In this document: one piece after another, positions 26,658-35,387 of the stretch
How the letters are laid out: each line of letters opens with the position of its first letter
Position numbering within the stretch: position 1 is the first letter of the stretch
Source of the DNA: Bdellovibrionales bacterium
Lineage (GTDB): Bacteria; Bdellovibrionota; Bdellovibrionia; Bdellovibrionales; Bdellovibrionaceae
DNA: 64,000 nt
NCBI GenBank assembly: GCA_016713585.1
Contig: JADJOV010000003.1
Coordinates: 1 to 64,000 of the forward strand
Direction of reading: 5' to 3'
The notes under the pieces: generated by a model
Told to the model about the DNA's origin: nothing
Database searches by the model: none
Seen by the model: only the letters and a program-made list of their open reading frames with translations
Made by a program: the position numbers and the translations under genes

Positions 26658-27521
26658 TTAAAAGCTCGCCATGGCATTGAGGTTAATTTGGGCAATTCTT
26701 GTTGGTCCAACGTAACACTCACTCTTAAAGATGATCATATTGCTTACTTTTCCTAGGCGTTTGACTCGGGTTAAGTCAACAAAAGTATCTATTGTGGCAC
26801 CTTCTTCGGCTAAAGCAAAATACTCTGTATCGCAACCGAGAAGTGAAACCTCAGGTTTTGTTCCTGCAAAAAAAGGTGCCAAGGTCAGAGCGCCAGCTTG
26901 TGCTACCAGTTCACTCAACACAGTAGATGGTAGAACCTTCCGATCAAGCCAAAAACTCTTCGGTTTGAGAGTCGATCTCGTATGAATTTTTGTTCCAACC
27001 AACTTAGTTTGATCCAAATCAGATTTACTTTCGCCAGAAAGATAGGTTTGGATTTCAACTGGATATTGGGAATCAACGAGTTCATCGACTAAGACAATCG
27101 GCTCGCCATGGGGTAAGTAGGCGCGAATTTGAGAAGCCGTCCATAGGGGTGCCTTTGGTTGAGATTTTGCTCCACTAGTCAGAGAAAGTTCGATCTTAGA
27201 AAAAGAAAACTCACCGTCTGCGATCGTCTCAGTTCCGCTGAGAATTTTTCCAGAACAGACCTTTGCATCGGGGGATTCCTGTGTGGTATTACAAGAAAAC
27301 TCAATTGGTAGATTTGCGGTGAGTGGCTTTCGAAAGCGAAGTCCAGTAATCTTTCTTAATGACCAATCAGGCCCCCCGCACTTTTCGGAAAGAAGGAAGG
27401 CAGATAATGCTCCCGGCATCAGGGGGCTTTTTGGAAAATGATGGGTAAAAATACTCATTCCCGAGGAAAAGGTGACTGGGGAATTCGTCTGCACTGATTT
27501 CCGAAATTCTGTATAATTCAT
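26658..27521 (-). CDS. Duplicated, degenerate FabA/FabZ-like hot-dog protein
   Basis: A 287-residue protein with two halves that each resemble part of a beta-hydroxyacyl-ACP dehydratase. Near the N-terminus is HHFPKSPLMPGALSAFLLSE (residues 27-46), the catalytic-His loop H-F-P-x2-P-x-M-P-G of FabZ, but without the usual preceding LPHR-type strand. At 136-148 is LPHGEPIVLVDEL, a typical FabZ opening, and at 197-211 VLPSTVLSELVAQAG, which keeps the E-x2-A-Q-A helix but has WLDRK where the His-loop should be. So one half has the His and the other has the acidic helix. Whether it is a working dehydratase or a binding protein cannot be told. No signal peptide; monocistronic. Confidence 0.65.
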   Translation of the reverse strand: MNYTEFRKSVQTNSPVTFSSGMSIFTHHFPKSPLMPGALSAFLLSEKCGGPDWSLRKITGLRFRKPLTANLPIEFSCNTTQESPDAKVCSGKILSGTETIADGEFSFSKIELSLTSGAKSQPKAPLWTASQIRAYLPHGEPIVLVDELVDSQYPVEIQTYLSGESKSDLDQTKLVGTKIHTRSTLKPKSFWLDRKVLPSTVLSELVAQAGALTLAPFFAGTKPEVSLLGCDTEYFALAEEGATIDTFVDLTRVKRLGKVSNMIIFKSECYVGPTRIAQINLNAMASF

Positions 27522-27936
27522 CCGGTCATATTGGCGTGAGAATAATCATATATTCAAATTCAAAATAAAAAAACTTAGTTTAATATCTAGATGATAACGC
27601 ATGGCGGTTTGCAATGACACCAACGACGACAAGCTGATTGCAGATCGACATTCAACGGTCGAACAGTGAAGATTTCTTCCCTGCGCCAAAGAGAAAAAGC
27701 AGATTAATTGAGTGTGGAAATTTTACCTTGAGAATAATATTTTCATTTTTTATTTCATATCGCTTTCAGGGAGTATGTTCAGAGTATTAAGTGAGGTTTG
27801 CGAGCGTCTATGGAAGGAATTTCAGAGAAATCAGAAAATCAGAAATTGCGCTCTTGTGTCATTTGCTAATTTGTTGTATAAGACGACCTTCTTGATTTCA
27901 TTAAAAGGATTTTAATTCGTTCTGGGAGGACACAGC
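27522..27936. promoter_or_regulatory. Divergent intergenic region with a promoter for the acidic-protein gene
   Basis: 415 bp without a convincing gene. A sigma70-like promoter is visible at 27854-27882: TTGTGT, a 17-bp spacer and TATAAG. The GTG start at 27937 follows 54 nt later with GGGAGG as ribosome binding site. A short frame at 27712-27915 lacks a ribosome binding site and any recognisable feature. I see nothing else here. Confidence 0.5.
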
Positions 27937-28503
27937 GTGAATCACAACACGGATTTGGATACTGATTTGGATACCGATTTAGATTCAGAGCTTGAAGCTG
28001 ATGGGGCCTTGGATGCGGCGGCAGAGGCGGCGGCAGAAGCTGCCGAAGAGGACCTAACTCCGGAGCAACGACGGGCGGCTGAAGAGGCCGAGGCTTTAGA
28101 GGCCTTGAAGAATATGGGACCTCTGACAGAGGAAGAAGAGGACCTTAATCTTGACGAGATTGATGATATTTTAGTTTTGACCGAGGACAAATTTCCCCGA
28201 TTCACTTTGGCCAAAAACAAAGCTCGATTTCTAAGGATGGTGAGCTGGTATCGTGGTAAGGAAGAGTGGATTGAAGTGGCCCCCCTGAGTGGAGTGACCA
28301 AGCTTTTTAAGCAACAAACCAAAGAGTTAGAGGGCATTCGTTCTTCTAAGCTTGACTATGAAATGGAGCTTGAGACAGGCACTCTGACTCCTTCTCAGCG
28401 TTCTTATCGCAGAGATGAGCTCAAAATGTGTAAGGTGCAGGAAAAGATGGCTGTTCACCTTATTTCAAAGCTCCAGGTTAAGATTAAGTCTGGCCGCCGC
28501 TGA
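27937..28503 (+). CDS. Acidic-N-terminal protein of unknown function
   Basis: A 188-residue cytoplasmic protein. The first 75 residues are low-complexity and acidic: D-L-D-T repeats encoded by a 12-nt tandem DNA repeat, then Ala/Glu-rich helix, then T-E-E-E-E-D-L-N. The C-terminal 110 residues are basic and ordered (FPRFTLAKNKARFLRMVSWY, then a helical K/E-rich stretch ending KVKIKSGRR). The strong charge asymmetry could suit nucleic-acid or ribosome binding, but I recognise no domain. GTG start with GGGAGG. A related 12-nt repeat recurs just after the stop codon. Confidence 0.6.
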   Translation: MNHNTDLDTDLDTDLDSELEADGALDAAAEAAAEAAEEDLTPEQRRAAEEAEALEALKNMGPLTEEEEDLNLDEIDDILVLTEDKFPRFTLAKNKARFLRMVSWYRGKEEWIEVAPLSGVTKLFKQQTKELEGIRSSKLDYEMELETGTLTPSQRSYRRDELKMCKVQEKMAVHLISKLQVKIKSGRR

Positions 28504-28530
28504 TTGGTCATGGCAACGGCCCTAGCGCTT

Positions 28531-28578
28531 GATTTGGTACTGGATTTGGTCTTGGATTTGGCGTTGGACTTAGAAGAC
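28531..28578. repeat. 12-nt tandem repeat after the acidic-protein gene
   Basis: Four units of 12 nt: GATTTGGTACTG, GATTTGGTCTTG, GATTTGGCGTTG and GACTTAGAAGAC. The unit resembles the one encoding D-L-D-T at the 5' end of the preceding gene (27953 onward), so the gene is flanked on both sides by related repeats. The rest of 28504-28742 holds nothing I can support beyond the next gene's ribosome binding site. Confidence 0.7.
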
Positions 28579-28742
28579 TCGAGCCAGATTTTGGTCCCAG
28601 GGGCCGTGAAAAAACCAGTAATTTCAGATAGTTAAGAAAATCAAATTTATTTTCTCCGACCCCTTAATTCTCACATTGGATCGCCGATAGGTTCAGTGTT
28701 AGCGAGAGTGTTTCAAAATGAAGAATGAAGGGGAGGAATCCG

Positions 28743-29171
28743 ATGTCGCGTTCAATGGTTATTATGGTCAGTGACAATGCTGACTCTGTCGAAGCTACCA
28801 AGCGAGCCTATCAAGGTTCAACTGATATTACTTTTCAAGTCTATTCGTCTAGTCAGTGGAGAGAGGGATTAGAGAGCCCATTTTTTCGCCAACAGTTGAC
28901 ACAAGGGGTGCCAGCTCTTTCCCTCGGTTCGAGCCCGCTTCACCCTGAAGAAGGCAAAGTTATTGCCTTTCCGTCGCTGCCCCATGAGCCACAGGTGTTT
29001 CGAATGGATGATCTCGAGGCAAAGGCGATCGAGAACGCTATTGTTCAATATAAAGGTAATTTGACTGAAGCTGCCAAGGCATTAGGCATTGGGCGGGCAA
29101 CCCTCTACCGCAAAGTCAAGCAGTACCGTTTGGATCCATCAGTCGCTCGCAAAAAGAGAATGGCTGCTTAG
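28743..29171 (+). CDS. Fis-type helix-turn-helix regulator
   Basis: A 142-residue protein whose C-terminal 45 residues are a Fis/NtrC-type DNA-binding domain: AIENAIVQYKGNLTEAAKALGIGRATLYRKVKQY. The N-terminal 85 residues have no AAA+ motifs and only a degenerate receiver-like feel (MVIMVSDNADSVEATKRA), without the phosphorylation Asp cluster I would require. So it is a stand-alone response element or an inactive-receiver regulator. ATG 28743 has AGGGGAGGA upstream and is preferred over a start six codons earlier. It is followed 4 nt later by the S41 protease gene, probably in one transcript. Confidence 0.75.
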   Translation: MSRSMVIMVSDNADSVEATKRAYQGSTDITFQVYSSSQWREGLESPFFRQQLTQGVPALSLGSSPLHPEEGKVIAFPSLPHEPQVFRMDDLEAKAIENAIVQYKGNLTEAAKALGIGRATLYRKVKQYRLDPSVARKKRMAA

Positions 29172-29175
29172 ATTT

Positions 29176-30429
29176 ATGAAGTGCCAGATCGGAGTTATGA
29201 TCTGGTTTATTCTCTTTCTTGGGGCATTCCGCTTGGGTGCCCAGCTTGTCAAAAGGCAAATTCCTCTGCGTTCAGCGTTTCAGGACATCTGCCATAAGGT
29301 GAACTCTAAGATCTATCTTTCGACCAAACAATTGTCGAACTGGCCTCGTGAATGTCTGGCAGAAGCTCAAAAAATTGAAGCTAACGACGACGTAGTCCAA
29401 GTGACGATGAGAGCGAACGCGTTTTTTTCACGTCTCAAAGTTTCACACCTCGGGGTTTTTGGCCCGAGTGAAGTTCAGCGTGTTTGGAAAAGCCAATATC
29501 GAACAACCGGAATTCAAAGTAGATATGTGGACGGTGAAGTTGTCGTAGTCGACCTAGTTCCAAATTCCCCTGCTCTGCGTGCTGGGCTCAGGCGTGGGGA
29601 TCTCTTAAAAACAATTAACGGAGAATTGGCCCAGGTCGCAGAAGCTGAGACTGAGGCCGGGGTCTATGGAATCGTTCGCAAGGGTCGGGCGTTTGATATC
29701 AAGATCGAAACCGCCGAGCTTCAAGTCGATGATCACATTCAGTGGAAGAGGTTGGATGCTGAGACGACATTAATCACGATTCCAAGTTTCAGAATTGAAT
29801 TTTTTGAAGATCAGTTATGGAAAGACAAGATTCAGAGTCAGATAAAGAAAACCTCGCGGGTGATTGTGGATCTCCGACAGAATCATGGTGGAAATTTTGT
29901 GGCTGGAATGAGGTTCTTGTCCAGTTTTCTCTGTGAACCAAAGATCGTCGGAAGACTTTATAAGCCCAAAGGCCAAAAGGCTCGGGATGTTATCTTGAGT
30001 GATGATTCGATGGAGGATTCTCAAGTTTCACTGTTGGCCAATCATGATGAAGTTAAGCTTCAATCATTTCCCGACTATGGATGTTTGAAAACAAAACTTG
30101 TTGTGTTGGTAGGTGCTCAAACGGCCTCGACGGCGGAAATTGTGGCCGAGGCTCTCAGGGATTTTGCAGGAGCGCGAATATTGGGAGCAAGTTCTGCGGG
30201 TCTCTGTTTGGTGGGCATTTGGTATCCCTTACCGGCTTTTGGCGCAGACTATATGATTTCGATTCCAGAAGCCGTCTATGAAACTGGATCTGGGCGACTT
30301 CTCGAGGGCGATGGCGTTCAGATTGATAAAACTCTTTATGAAAATCTAGAAGACTATATAAGAGGTCAGGATAGTCTGGTCGAACAGGCTCATCAGGTCT
30401 TAAACGCAGCCGTTCAGTCTACGAAATAA
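29176..30429 (+). CDS. S41 family (C-terminal-processing type) peptidase with PDZ domain
   Basis: A 417-residue exported or membrane-anchored protease: N-terminal hydrophobic helix (VMIWFILFLGAFRLGA), PDZ domain near residues 115-180 (VVVDLVPNSPALRAGLRRGD), then the S41 core. Ser near residue 318 in VGAQTASTAEIVAEAL matches the nucleophile. In CtpA-type enzymes a Lys follows in a T-x-G-K-G loop; the equivalent here reads GASSAGLCLVG, with no Lys, so a Ser/Lys dyad is not evident. It may use a tricorn-like mechanism or be inactive. ATG 29176 lies just after the regulator stop. Confidence 0.8.
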   Translation: MKCQIGVMIWFILFLGAFRLGAQLVKRQIPLRSAFQDICHKVNSKIYLSTKQLSNWPRECLAEAQKIEANDDVVQVTMRANAFFSRLKVSHLGVFGPSEVQRVWKSQYRTTGIQSRYVDGEVVVVDLVPNSPALRAGLRRGDLLKTINGELAQVAEAETEAGVYGIVRKGRAFDIKIETAELQVDDHIQWKRLDAETTLITIPSFRIEFFEDQLWKDKIQSQIKKTSRVIVDLRQNHGGNFVAGMRFLSSFLCEPKIVGRLYKPKGQKARDVILSDDSMEDSQVSLLANHDEVKLQSFPDYGCLKTKLVVLVGAQTASTAEIVAEALRDFAGARILGASSAGLCLVGIWYPLPAFGADYMISIPEAVYETGSGRLLEGDGVQIDKTLYENLEDYIRGQDSLVEQAHQVLNAAVQSTK

Positions 30430-30462
30430 AACTCGGACCGGTGGCGTGCTTTGGAGATTGAA

Positions 30463-33141
30463 TTGAACAAAACTGAAAAACCCAATGAAATACAGGGACA
30501 TCCAAAATCAGGAGACCAAAAAAATGGATCTTCTAAGCTTGGACAGGCAAAGATTGGACATTTAAAGGAAGGACAGACTGGGCAAGGTCGACCAGGTATA
30601 AATCAGCTGACCTCCCATGTCGTCAATACAGAGAAGCGGCATACTCAATTTACGGATTCTTTTTCTGAAGAAGTTTTTACGCTGACCTATAAGTTTGCTG
30701 GTGAAGGCGATATTAACGACAGGCACCTATCTATGGCCAAGGATTTGGCTTCGGTTGAAGAGCCAGGTGTTCGAGATTATTGGACAAGTCGTTTTTTGGA
30801 TATTCTGGAAGATTTCAAATTTGTACCGGGTGGACGAATCACGTCAAATGCGGGAACTGGCCTCAAGGGCACCACTTATATTAATTGCTTCGTCAGTGGT
30901 TTTCGAGGTGAAAATCAGGACTCAATGGAAAGCATTATGGATGAGTTGCGGCGGCAGGCCCTGATACTTAAGTCAGAAGGGGGTTATGGTTTTTGTGCTG
31001 ACGTTATGCGTCCTCGTGGGGCCTATGTTGAAGGCATCGGCGGAGAGTCACCAGGGGCAGTTAAGCTTCTGGAGATGTGGGATTCGCAAAGTGCTGTTAT
31101 AACAGCGGGAAGCGGGTTTAAGAAGAAAACGAAAAAAGGAAAAACCAAAATCAGAAAGGGTGCCCAGATGGTCACTCTTTCAGTATTTCATCCCGATATC
31201 GAAGAATTTATTACGGCCAAGCAAACTGCGGGTCGGCTCACAAAGTTCAATATGTCTGTCTTGATATCAGATGATTTCATGGCAGCGGTGGAAAAGGGAG
31301 CGCCTTGGAATTTGGAATTTCCGGATTATGATATAGTTAAAGGTGAGTATAAAAAATATTGGGACGGAAACCTGAAAGCCTGGAAAGCTCGAGGCTTGCC
31401 TGTTAAAGTCTACAAAACTTTTTCTGATGCCAATTTACTTTGGGATCTTATTATGAAATCGACATACAGTCGAAATGAGCCCGGGGTCCTTTTTAATGAC
31501 ACAATTAACAAACTCAACAATTTATATTACACTGAATATATTAATGCGACAAACCCCTGTGGTGAGCAGGTTTTGCCTGTCGGTGGTTGCTGTCTTTTGG
31601 GATCTCTAAATCTGACTCAGTTTGTAGATCCAGCCAAACAAAATTGGGATTATGAAAAACTCAAAGAAGTGATTCCGGCGGCTGTTCGATTTATGGATAA
31701 CGTGAACGATAAAACGTTGGTGCCGTTGCCAGAGCAAGAAGAAAGCCTGAAGACAAAAAGACGGATTGGTTTGGGTGTTCTAGGTTATGGATCGGCCCTG
31801 ATGATGATACAGGTCAAATACGGTTCCTCAAAGGCCCTCAAGTTAACAGAAGAGCTTTGTAGTTTTATTATGAACGAAGCTTACAAGGCCTCAGCAGAGC
31901 TTGCCCAAGAAAAGGGACCTTTTCCTCTGTATGATCGTGAGAAATATCTCAAAGGAGAATTTGTAAAAAATCTTCAGCCCAAGACTCTTGAGATGATTGG
32001 AAAGCATGGAATCAGAAACAGTCACTTGCTCTCGATCCAGCCAACAGGAAACAGTTCGGTTTTTGCCAATAATGTATCTGGCGGACTAGAGCCTTTGTTT
32101 ATGTCGGATTATACAAGAACGGCGATGCAGCCATTTCCACCCGAGGGATTGGGTATTCCTCAAGATGTAAACTGGGAAGCTAAGGCTTTTTCGGTCAAGG
32201 GACCAGCCACGAAGTGGGAATGGGCCAAAGAGGGTGATGAAAATCTATTAGTGACCACTTTCAACGATGAGGTTTGGAAATTTGATACTTCTCGCGGGCT
32301 CCTGAAAGAGTCTCGGGTGAGGGATTATGCGGTCAGATATCACGAGACTCACAAATCTTGGGACCCCAAGGCCGATTGGGCAGCAACCACCTTTAATTTG
32401 AAAATAGATGATCACATTAAAACGATGGCTGTTTTTTCTCGCTATATAGACTCAGCCATGTCAAAGACTGTGAACATTCCGCACGATTATCCCTATGAAG
32501 ATTTTAAGCGTCTTTATTTAGAGGTTTATAAGACTGGCACGATAAAAGGTTGCACGTCTTATCGTGAAGGCACAATGACCGCGGTTCTTTCTGCAGAAAG
32601 CACCAAAGCTGAGCAAGAAAACAAGGGCGTCATCCGCACAACTGCGACCTCTCGTCCGACTTCTTTGGACTGTGATATTCATCATTTAACTACATCTGGT
32701 GAAAAATGGGTGGTCTTGGTCGGTTTGCTAGACAATGACCCCTATGAGGTCTTTGCCATGAAGCAGAGTGGACTGTCGCTGCCTTTGAATCTGAAGGTTG
32801 GAAAACTCGTGAAGCTCAAGTCGCGGGTTTACAATTTAGAAACAGAAGATGGCTGGGTCTTACGAGATATCAGCAAGTTTTTCGAATCGAGTGAACAAGA
32901 AGCCCTCACTCGGATGATTTCGACAGCCCTGAGGCACGGAGCCGACATTGAATTTATCGTATCTCAGCTCATAAAGAGCGAAGGGACGATCACTTCTTTT
33001 TCGAAAGCCATTGCTCGCACTTTGAAGAGATATGTGACCAAAGTCATCAGTATGAAATGTTCTGATTGTGGAAGTGGCCACGTGAAATTACAGGAGGGCT
33101 GTTACGTTTGTCTCGATTGTGGAAGCAGCAAGTGTCAGTAA
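30463..33141 (+). CDS. nrdJ: Adenosylcobalamin-dependent (class II) ribonucleotide reductase
   Basis: An 892-residue reductase converting ribonucleotides to deoxyribonucleotides with B12, independent of oxygen. It has VPGGRITSNAGTG, the active-site NPCGEQ at residues 364-369, GGCCLLGSLNLTQF, IQPTGNSSVFANNVSGGLEP, and a C-terminal zinc ribbon (CSDC and CLDC). TTG 30463, with GGAG 6 nt upstream, is the best start; the frame is open a few codons further up. Residues 10-50 are a low-complexity G/K/Q segment with recurring G-Q and G-H units, absent from most family members. Intact, unlike many genes here, and alone in its direction. Confidence 0.93.
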   Translation: MNKTEKPNEIQGHPKSGDQKNGSSKLGQAKIGHLKEGQTGQGRPGINQLTSHVVNTEKRHTQFTDSFSEEVFTLTYKFAGEGDINDRHLSMAKDLASVEEPGVRDYWTSRFLDILEDFKFVPGGRITSNAGTGLKGTTYINCFVSGFRGENQDSMESIMDELRRQALILKSEGGYGFCADVMRPRGAYVEGIGGESPGAVKLLEMWDSQSAVITAGSGFKKKTKKGKTKIRKGAQMVTLSVFHPDIEEFITAKQTAGRLTKFNMSVLISDDFMAAVEKGAPWNLEFPDYDIVKGEYKKYWDGNLKAWKARGLPVKVYKTFSDANLLWDLIMKSTYSRNEPGVLFNDTINKLNNLYYTEYINATNPCGEQVLPVGGCCLLGSLNLTQFVDPAKQNWDYEKLKEVIPAAVRFMDNVNDKTLVPLPEQEESLKTKRRIGLGVLGYGSALMMIQVKYGSSKALKLTEELCSFIMNEAYKASAELAQEKGPFPLYDREKYLKGEFVKNLQPKTLEMIGKHGIRNSHLLSIQPTGNSSVFANNVSGGLEPLFMSDYTRTAMQPFPPEGLGIPQDVNWEAKAFSVKGPATKWEWAKEGDENLLVTTFNDEVWKFDTSRGLLKESRVRDYAVRYHETHKSWDPKADWAATTFNLKIDDHIKTMAVFSRYIDSAMSKTVNIPHDYPYEDFKRLYLEVYKTGTIKGCTSYREGTMTAVLSAESTKAEQENKGVIRTTATSRPTSLDCDIHHLTTSGEKWVVLVGLLDNDPYEVFAMKQSGLSLPLNLKVGKLVKLKSRVYNLETEDGWVLRDISKFFESSEQEALTRMISTALRHGADIEFIVSQLIKSEGTITSFSKAIARTLKRYVTKVISMKCSDCGSGHVKLQEGCYVCLDCGSSKCQ

Positions 33142-33250
33142 TATGATCCTTGTCATAAAATCTTAAGGGGCAAGGTCTCGATCTTGTCAAAGTTTTTATT
33201 TTTGCCTCCAAAGAGAGACTTGGCTCTTTAGTTTTATTTTTGAAACCCGA

Positions 33251-35314
33251 ATGATTCTCAGTACGGAAAACTCATACGTAACGAGGTTTAAGGTGTTTCG
33301 AAAATTGTCCCTCCGATTCAAAATGTTTTTGATGTTCTTCCCGGTCCTGTTGGGTTTAGTTGTCGTTGCGGGGCTGATTTTGAAAGACCTTCACAAACGG
33401 TCAGCGACTATGGCCGGAGTCGCGATCGTGGCAGACTCCATAAATGATCTTGGAAATTTGGTGCACAATACTCAACTTGAAAGGGGGCTTTCTAACAAGT
33501 ATTTAGGCGGCAATCTTTCAGAGGGTGAGCTAAAAAAACAAAGGGAGATCGTCGACAAGCTTTCGGCTGAAGCTCATAAAATGTACACCCAGTTACCGCT
33601 CAGTGACAGTCAACGTAAAGGTCTTGAGAGTGAGCTCAATTCTATTTTAGCCATTCGAGGAAAAGTCGATGCCAAGGCGCCTTCTGCAGAAATCGTGGTA
33701 GAGTATTCTAGCTACATCAGGAATCTTATCAACGCTGAAAGCCAACTTATTGGTTTATTTCCGGGGACAAAATTTACGGATTCTCTGATTGCACTTGTTG
33801 TTGGTGAGTTGACTAAGGAAGCATTTGGTCGCTCGCGGGCGGGATATTCAGGAGTGTTTCTTAAAGATTTGCCCGTCGGCAGCGAAACACTTGTCATGCT
33901 CGAGGCCAGTCGCGGAGGCATTGCCGCCCACGGAACTTCACCGGTTCTGGGGGCGCTTCCCAAGCTGCGGGCGAAGTTTGCCGAAATTTTTTCCTCAGAT
34001 CGCTGGAAAAGCTTGGATAGGGAAATGGGATTGGTGGCTCAACTGGCTGCAAAGGGAAATTATGGTGTAGATGGGCAAAAGTTTTTTTCGGAAATCAGCT
34101 TGTTGATTGATGATATCAGCCCAGCGCTCCAATCTGAGGCGAAGGTCTTGTTTAACGAAGCTCAGCAGGAAGAGAAAAAAACAAAATCCGCTTTTGTATT
34201 CTTCGGAATTCTTTTGGCGTTGTCAGTCGTTGGACTGAGTATTTATGGCTTTTTAAGTTCGAGAGGAATTATCAGGAGTCTGGAAGGGGTTGCGTCTGTG
34301 CTTTCTGAGGGGGCTAGGAGTGTTGGTAAGGCCACTAAAGATATTGGGTCGGTGAGCAGTGATTTATCGTCAAGCACCCACGAGCAAGCTGCAGCTTTGC
34401 ATGAAACAATGGCTTCGATCCAATATATTGGATCTATGATTACAAGAAATTCAGAGAATGCAAAACTTTCCGAACAAGTTGCTGCCCAGGGAAATGACGA
34501 AGCTCAAAAGGGTCAGCAGGCAGTTAACCAAATGATTGGTGCGATTGGTGAAATCTCAAGAGCCAATACAGAAATCGCAGATCAAATTGATCATAGTAAT
34601 CAGCAACTAACTGAAATAGTGAAATTAATTCAAGAAATTGGAAACAAAACAAAAATTATTAATGACATTGTTTTCCAAACTAAATTGCTTTCATTTAATG
34701 CATCGGTTGAGGCGGCGAGGGCTGGTGAATATGGAAAAGGTTTTGCTGTTGTGGCGGAAGAGGTTGGAAATCTCGCCCAAATGAGCGGAGCTGCAGCCAA
34801 AGAAATTTCTCAGATGTTAGAAGGAAGTATTTCGCGAGTTGAAACCATTGTTACCGAATCCAAAGAGCGCGTGGAGCATCTTGTGATTGAAGGTAAGAGC
34901 AAGATTACTGCAGGGACCGAGGTCGCAAAACGTTGCGGCGATTCCCTCGCCGGAATTGTGACCAATGTTGGTGAGCTTAAGCGGCTTGTGAGTGAGATTT
35001 CGGAAGCGAGTCAAGAGCAGACCCTAGGTATGGGCGAAATTACCAAAGCCGTCGCACAACTTGAGGTTGTGACCCAGAATAACACCAATGCGGCAACAAA
35101 CTCAGAGAGTGCTAACAAAGCCCTGAATGGTCAGACTGATTCCCTGAATGATATGGTCAGAGAATTGGGAGCTATTATCAATGGTGGAAATAGTCAGTCT
35201 CACGATCCAGATGATTTTAATGAAGGAGACGCTGCGCCAACCTTGGAAGATGGCAGTGAAGGCGGTCAAGATTCGGATTCCTCTGCTCCGTCGCGAGTTC
35301 AAAAATCAGCCTAG
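33251..35314 (+). CDS. Methyl-accepting chemotaxis protein with NIT sensor domain
   Basis: A 687-residue chemoreceptor. Transmembrane helix 1 lies near residues 25-45 (MFLMFFPVLLGLVVVAGLIL) and helix 2 near 313-337 (FVFFGILLALSVVGLSIYGF). The periplasmic domain begins with NTQLERGLSNKYLGG, the nitrate/nitrite-sensing (NIT) domain signature, and contains GYSGVFLKD. The cytoplasmic signalling tip is LLSFNASVEAARAGEYGKGF with FAVVAEEVGNLAQ. A classical HAMP is short or absent after helix 2. The C-terminal tail is acidic and lacks an NWETF-type CheR docking pentapeptide. Ligand not known; NIT does not prove nitrate sensing. Confidence 0.9.
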   Translation: MILSTENSYVTRFKVFRKLSLRFKMFLMFFPVLLGLVVVAGLILKDLHKRSATMAGVAIVADSINDLGNLVHNTQLERGLSNKYLGGNLSEGELKKQREIVDKLSAEAHKMYTQLPLSDSQRKGLESELNSILAIRGKVDAKAPSAEIVVEYSSYIRNLINAESQLIGLFPGTKFTDSLIALVVGELTKEAFGRSRAGYSGVFLKDLPVGSETLVMLEASRGGIAAHGTSPVLGALPKLRAKFAEIFSSDRWKSLDREMGLVAQLAAKGNYGVDGQKFFSEISLLIDDISPALQSEAKVLFNEAQQEEKKTKSAFVFFGILLALSVVGLSIYGFLSSRGIIRSLEGVASVLSEGARSVGKATKDIGSVSSDLSSSTHEQAAALHETMASIQYIGSMITRNSENAKLSEQVAAQGNDEAQKGQQAVNQMIGAIGEISRANTEIADQIDHSNQQLTEIVKLIQEIGNKTKIINDIVFQTKLLSFNASVEAARAGEYGKGFAVVAEEVGNLAQMSGAAAKEISQMLEGSISRVETIVTESKERVEHLVIEGKSKITAGTEVAKRCGDSLAGIVTNVGELKRLVSEISEASQEQTLGMGEITKAVAQLEVVTQNNTNAATNSESANKALNGQTDSLNDMVRELGAIINGGNSQSHDPDDFNEGDAAPTLEDGSEGGQDSDSSAPSRVQKSA

Positions 35315-35387
35315 AAAATTCATTGATGTGGGGATGAGGTCAGGTTCTAATTTCTGCAGGAGTCTTGAAACATCCCCCTCTGAACAT

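Noticed and set aside
27712..27915. 67-residue frame in the spacer before the acidic-protein gene
   Set aside because: No ribosome binding site, and the promoter for the next gene lies inside it.
30463..33141. Intein in the class II ribonucleotide reductase
   Set aside because: The family often hosts inteins, but all conserved blocks are contiguous and no splicing motifs are seen; the length is normal.
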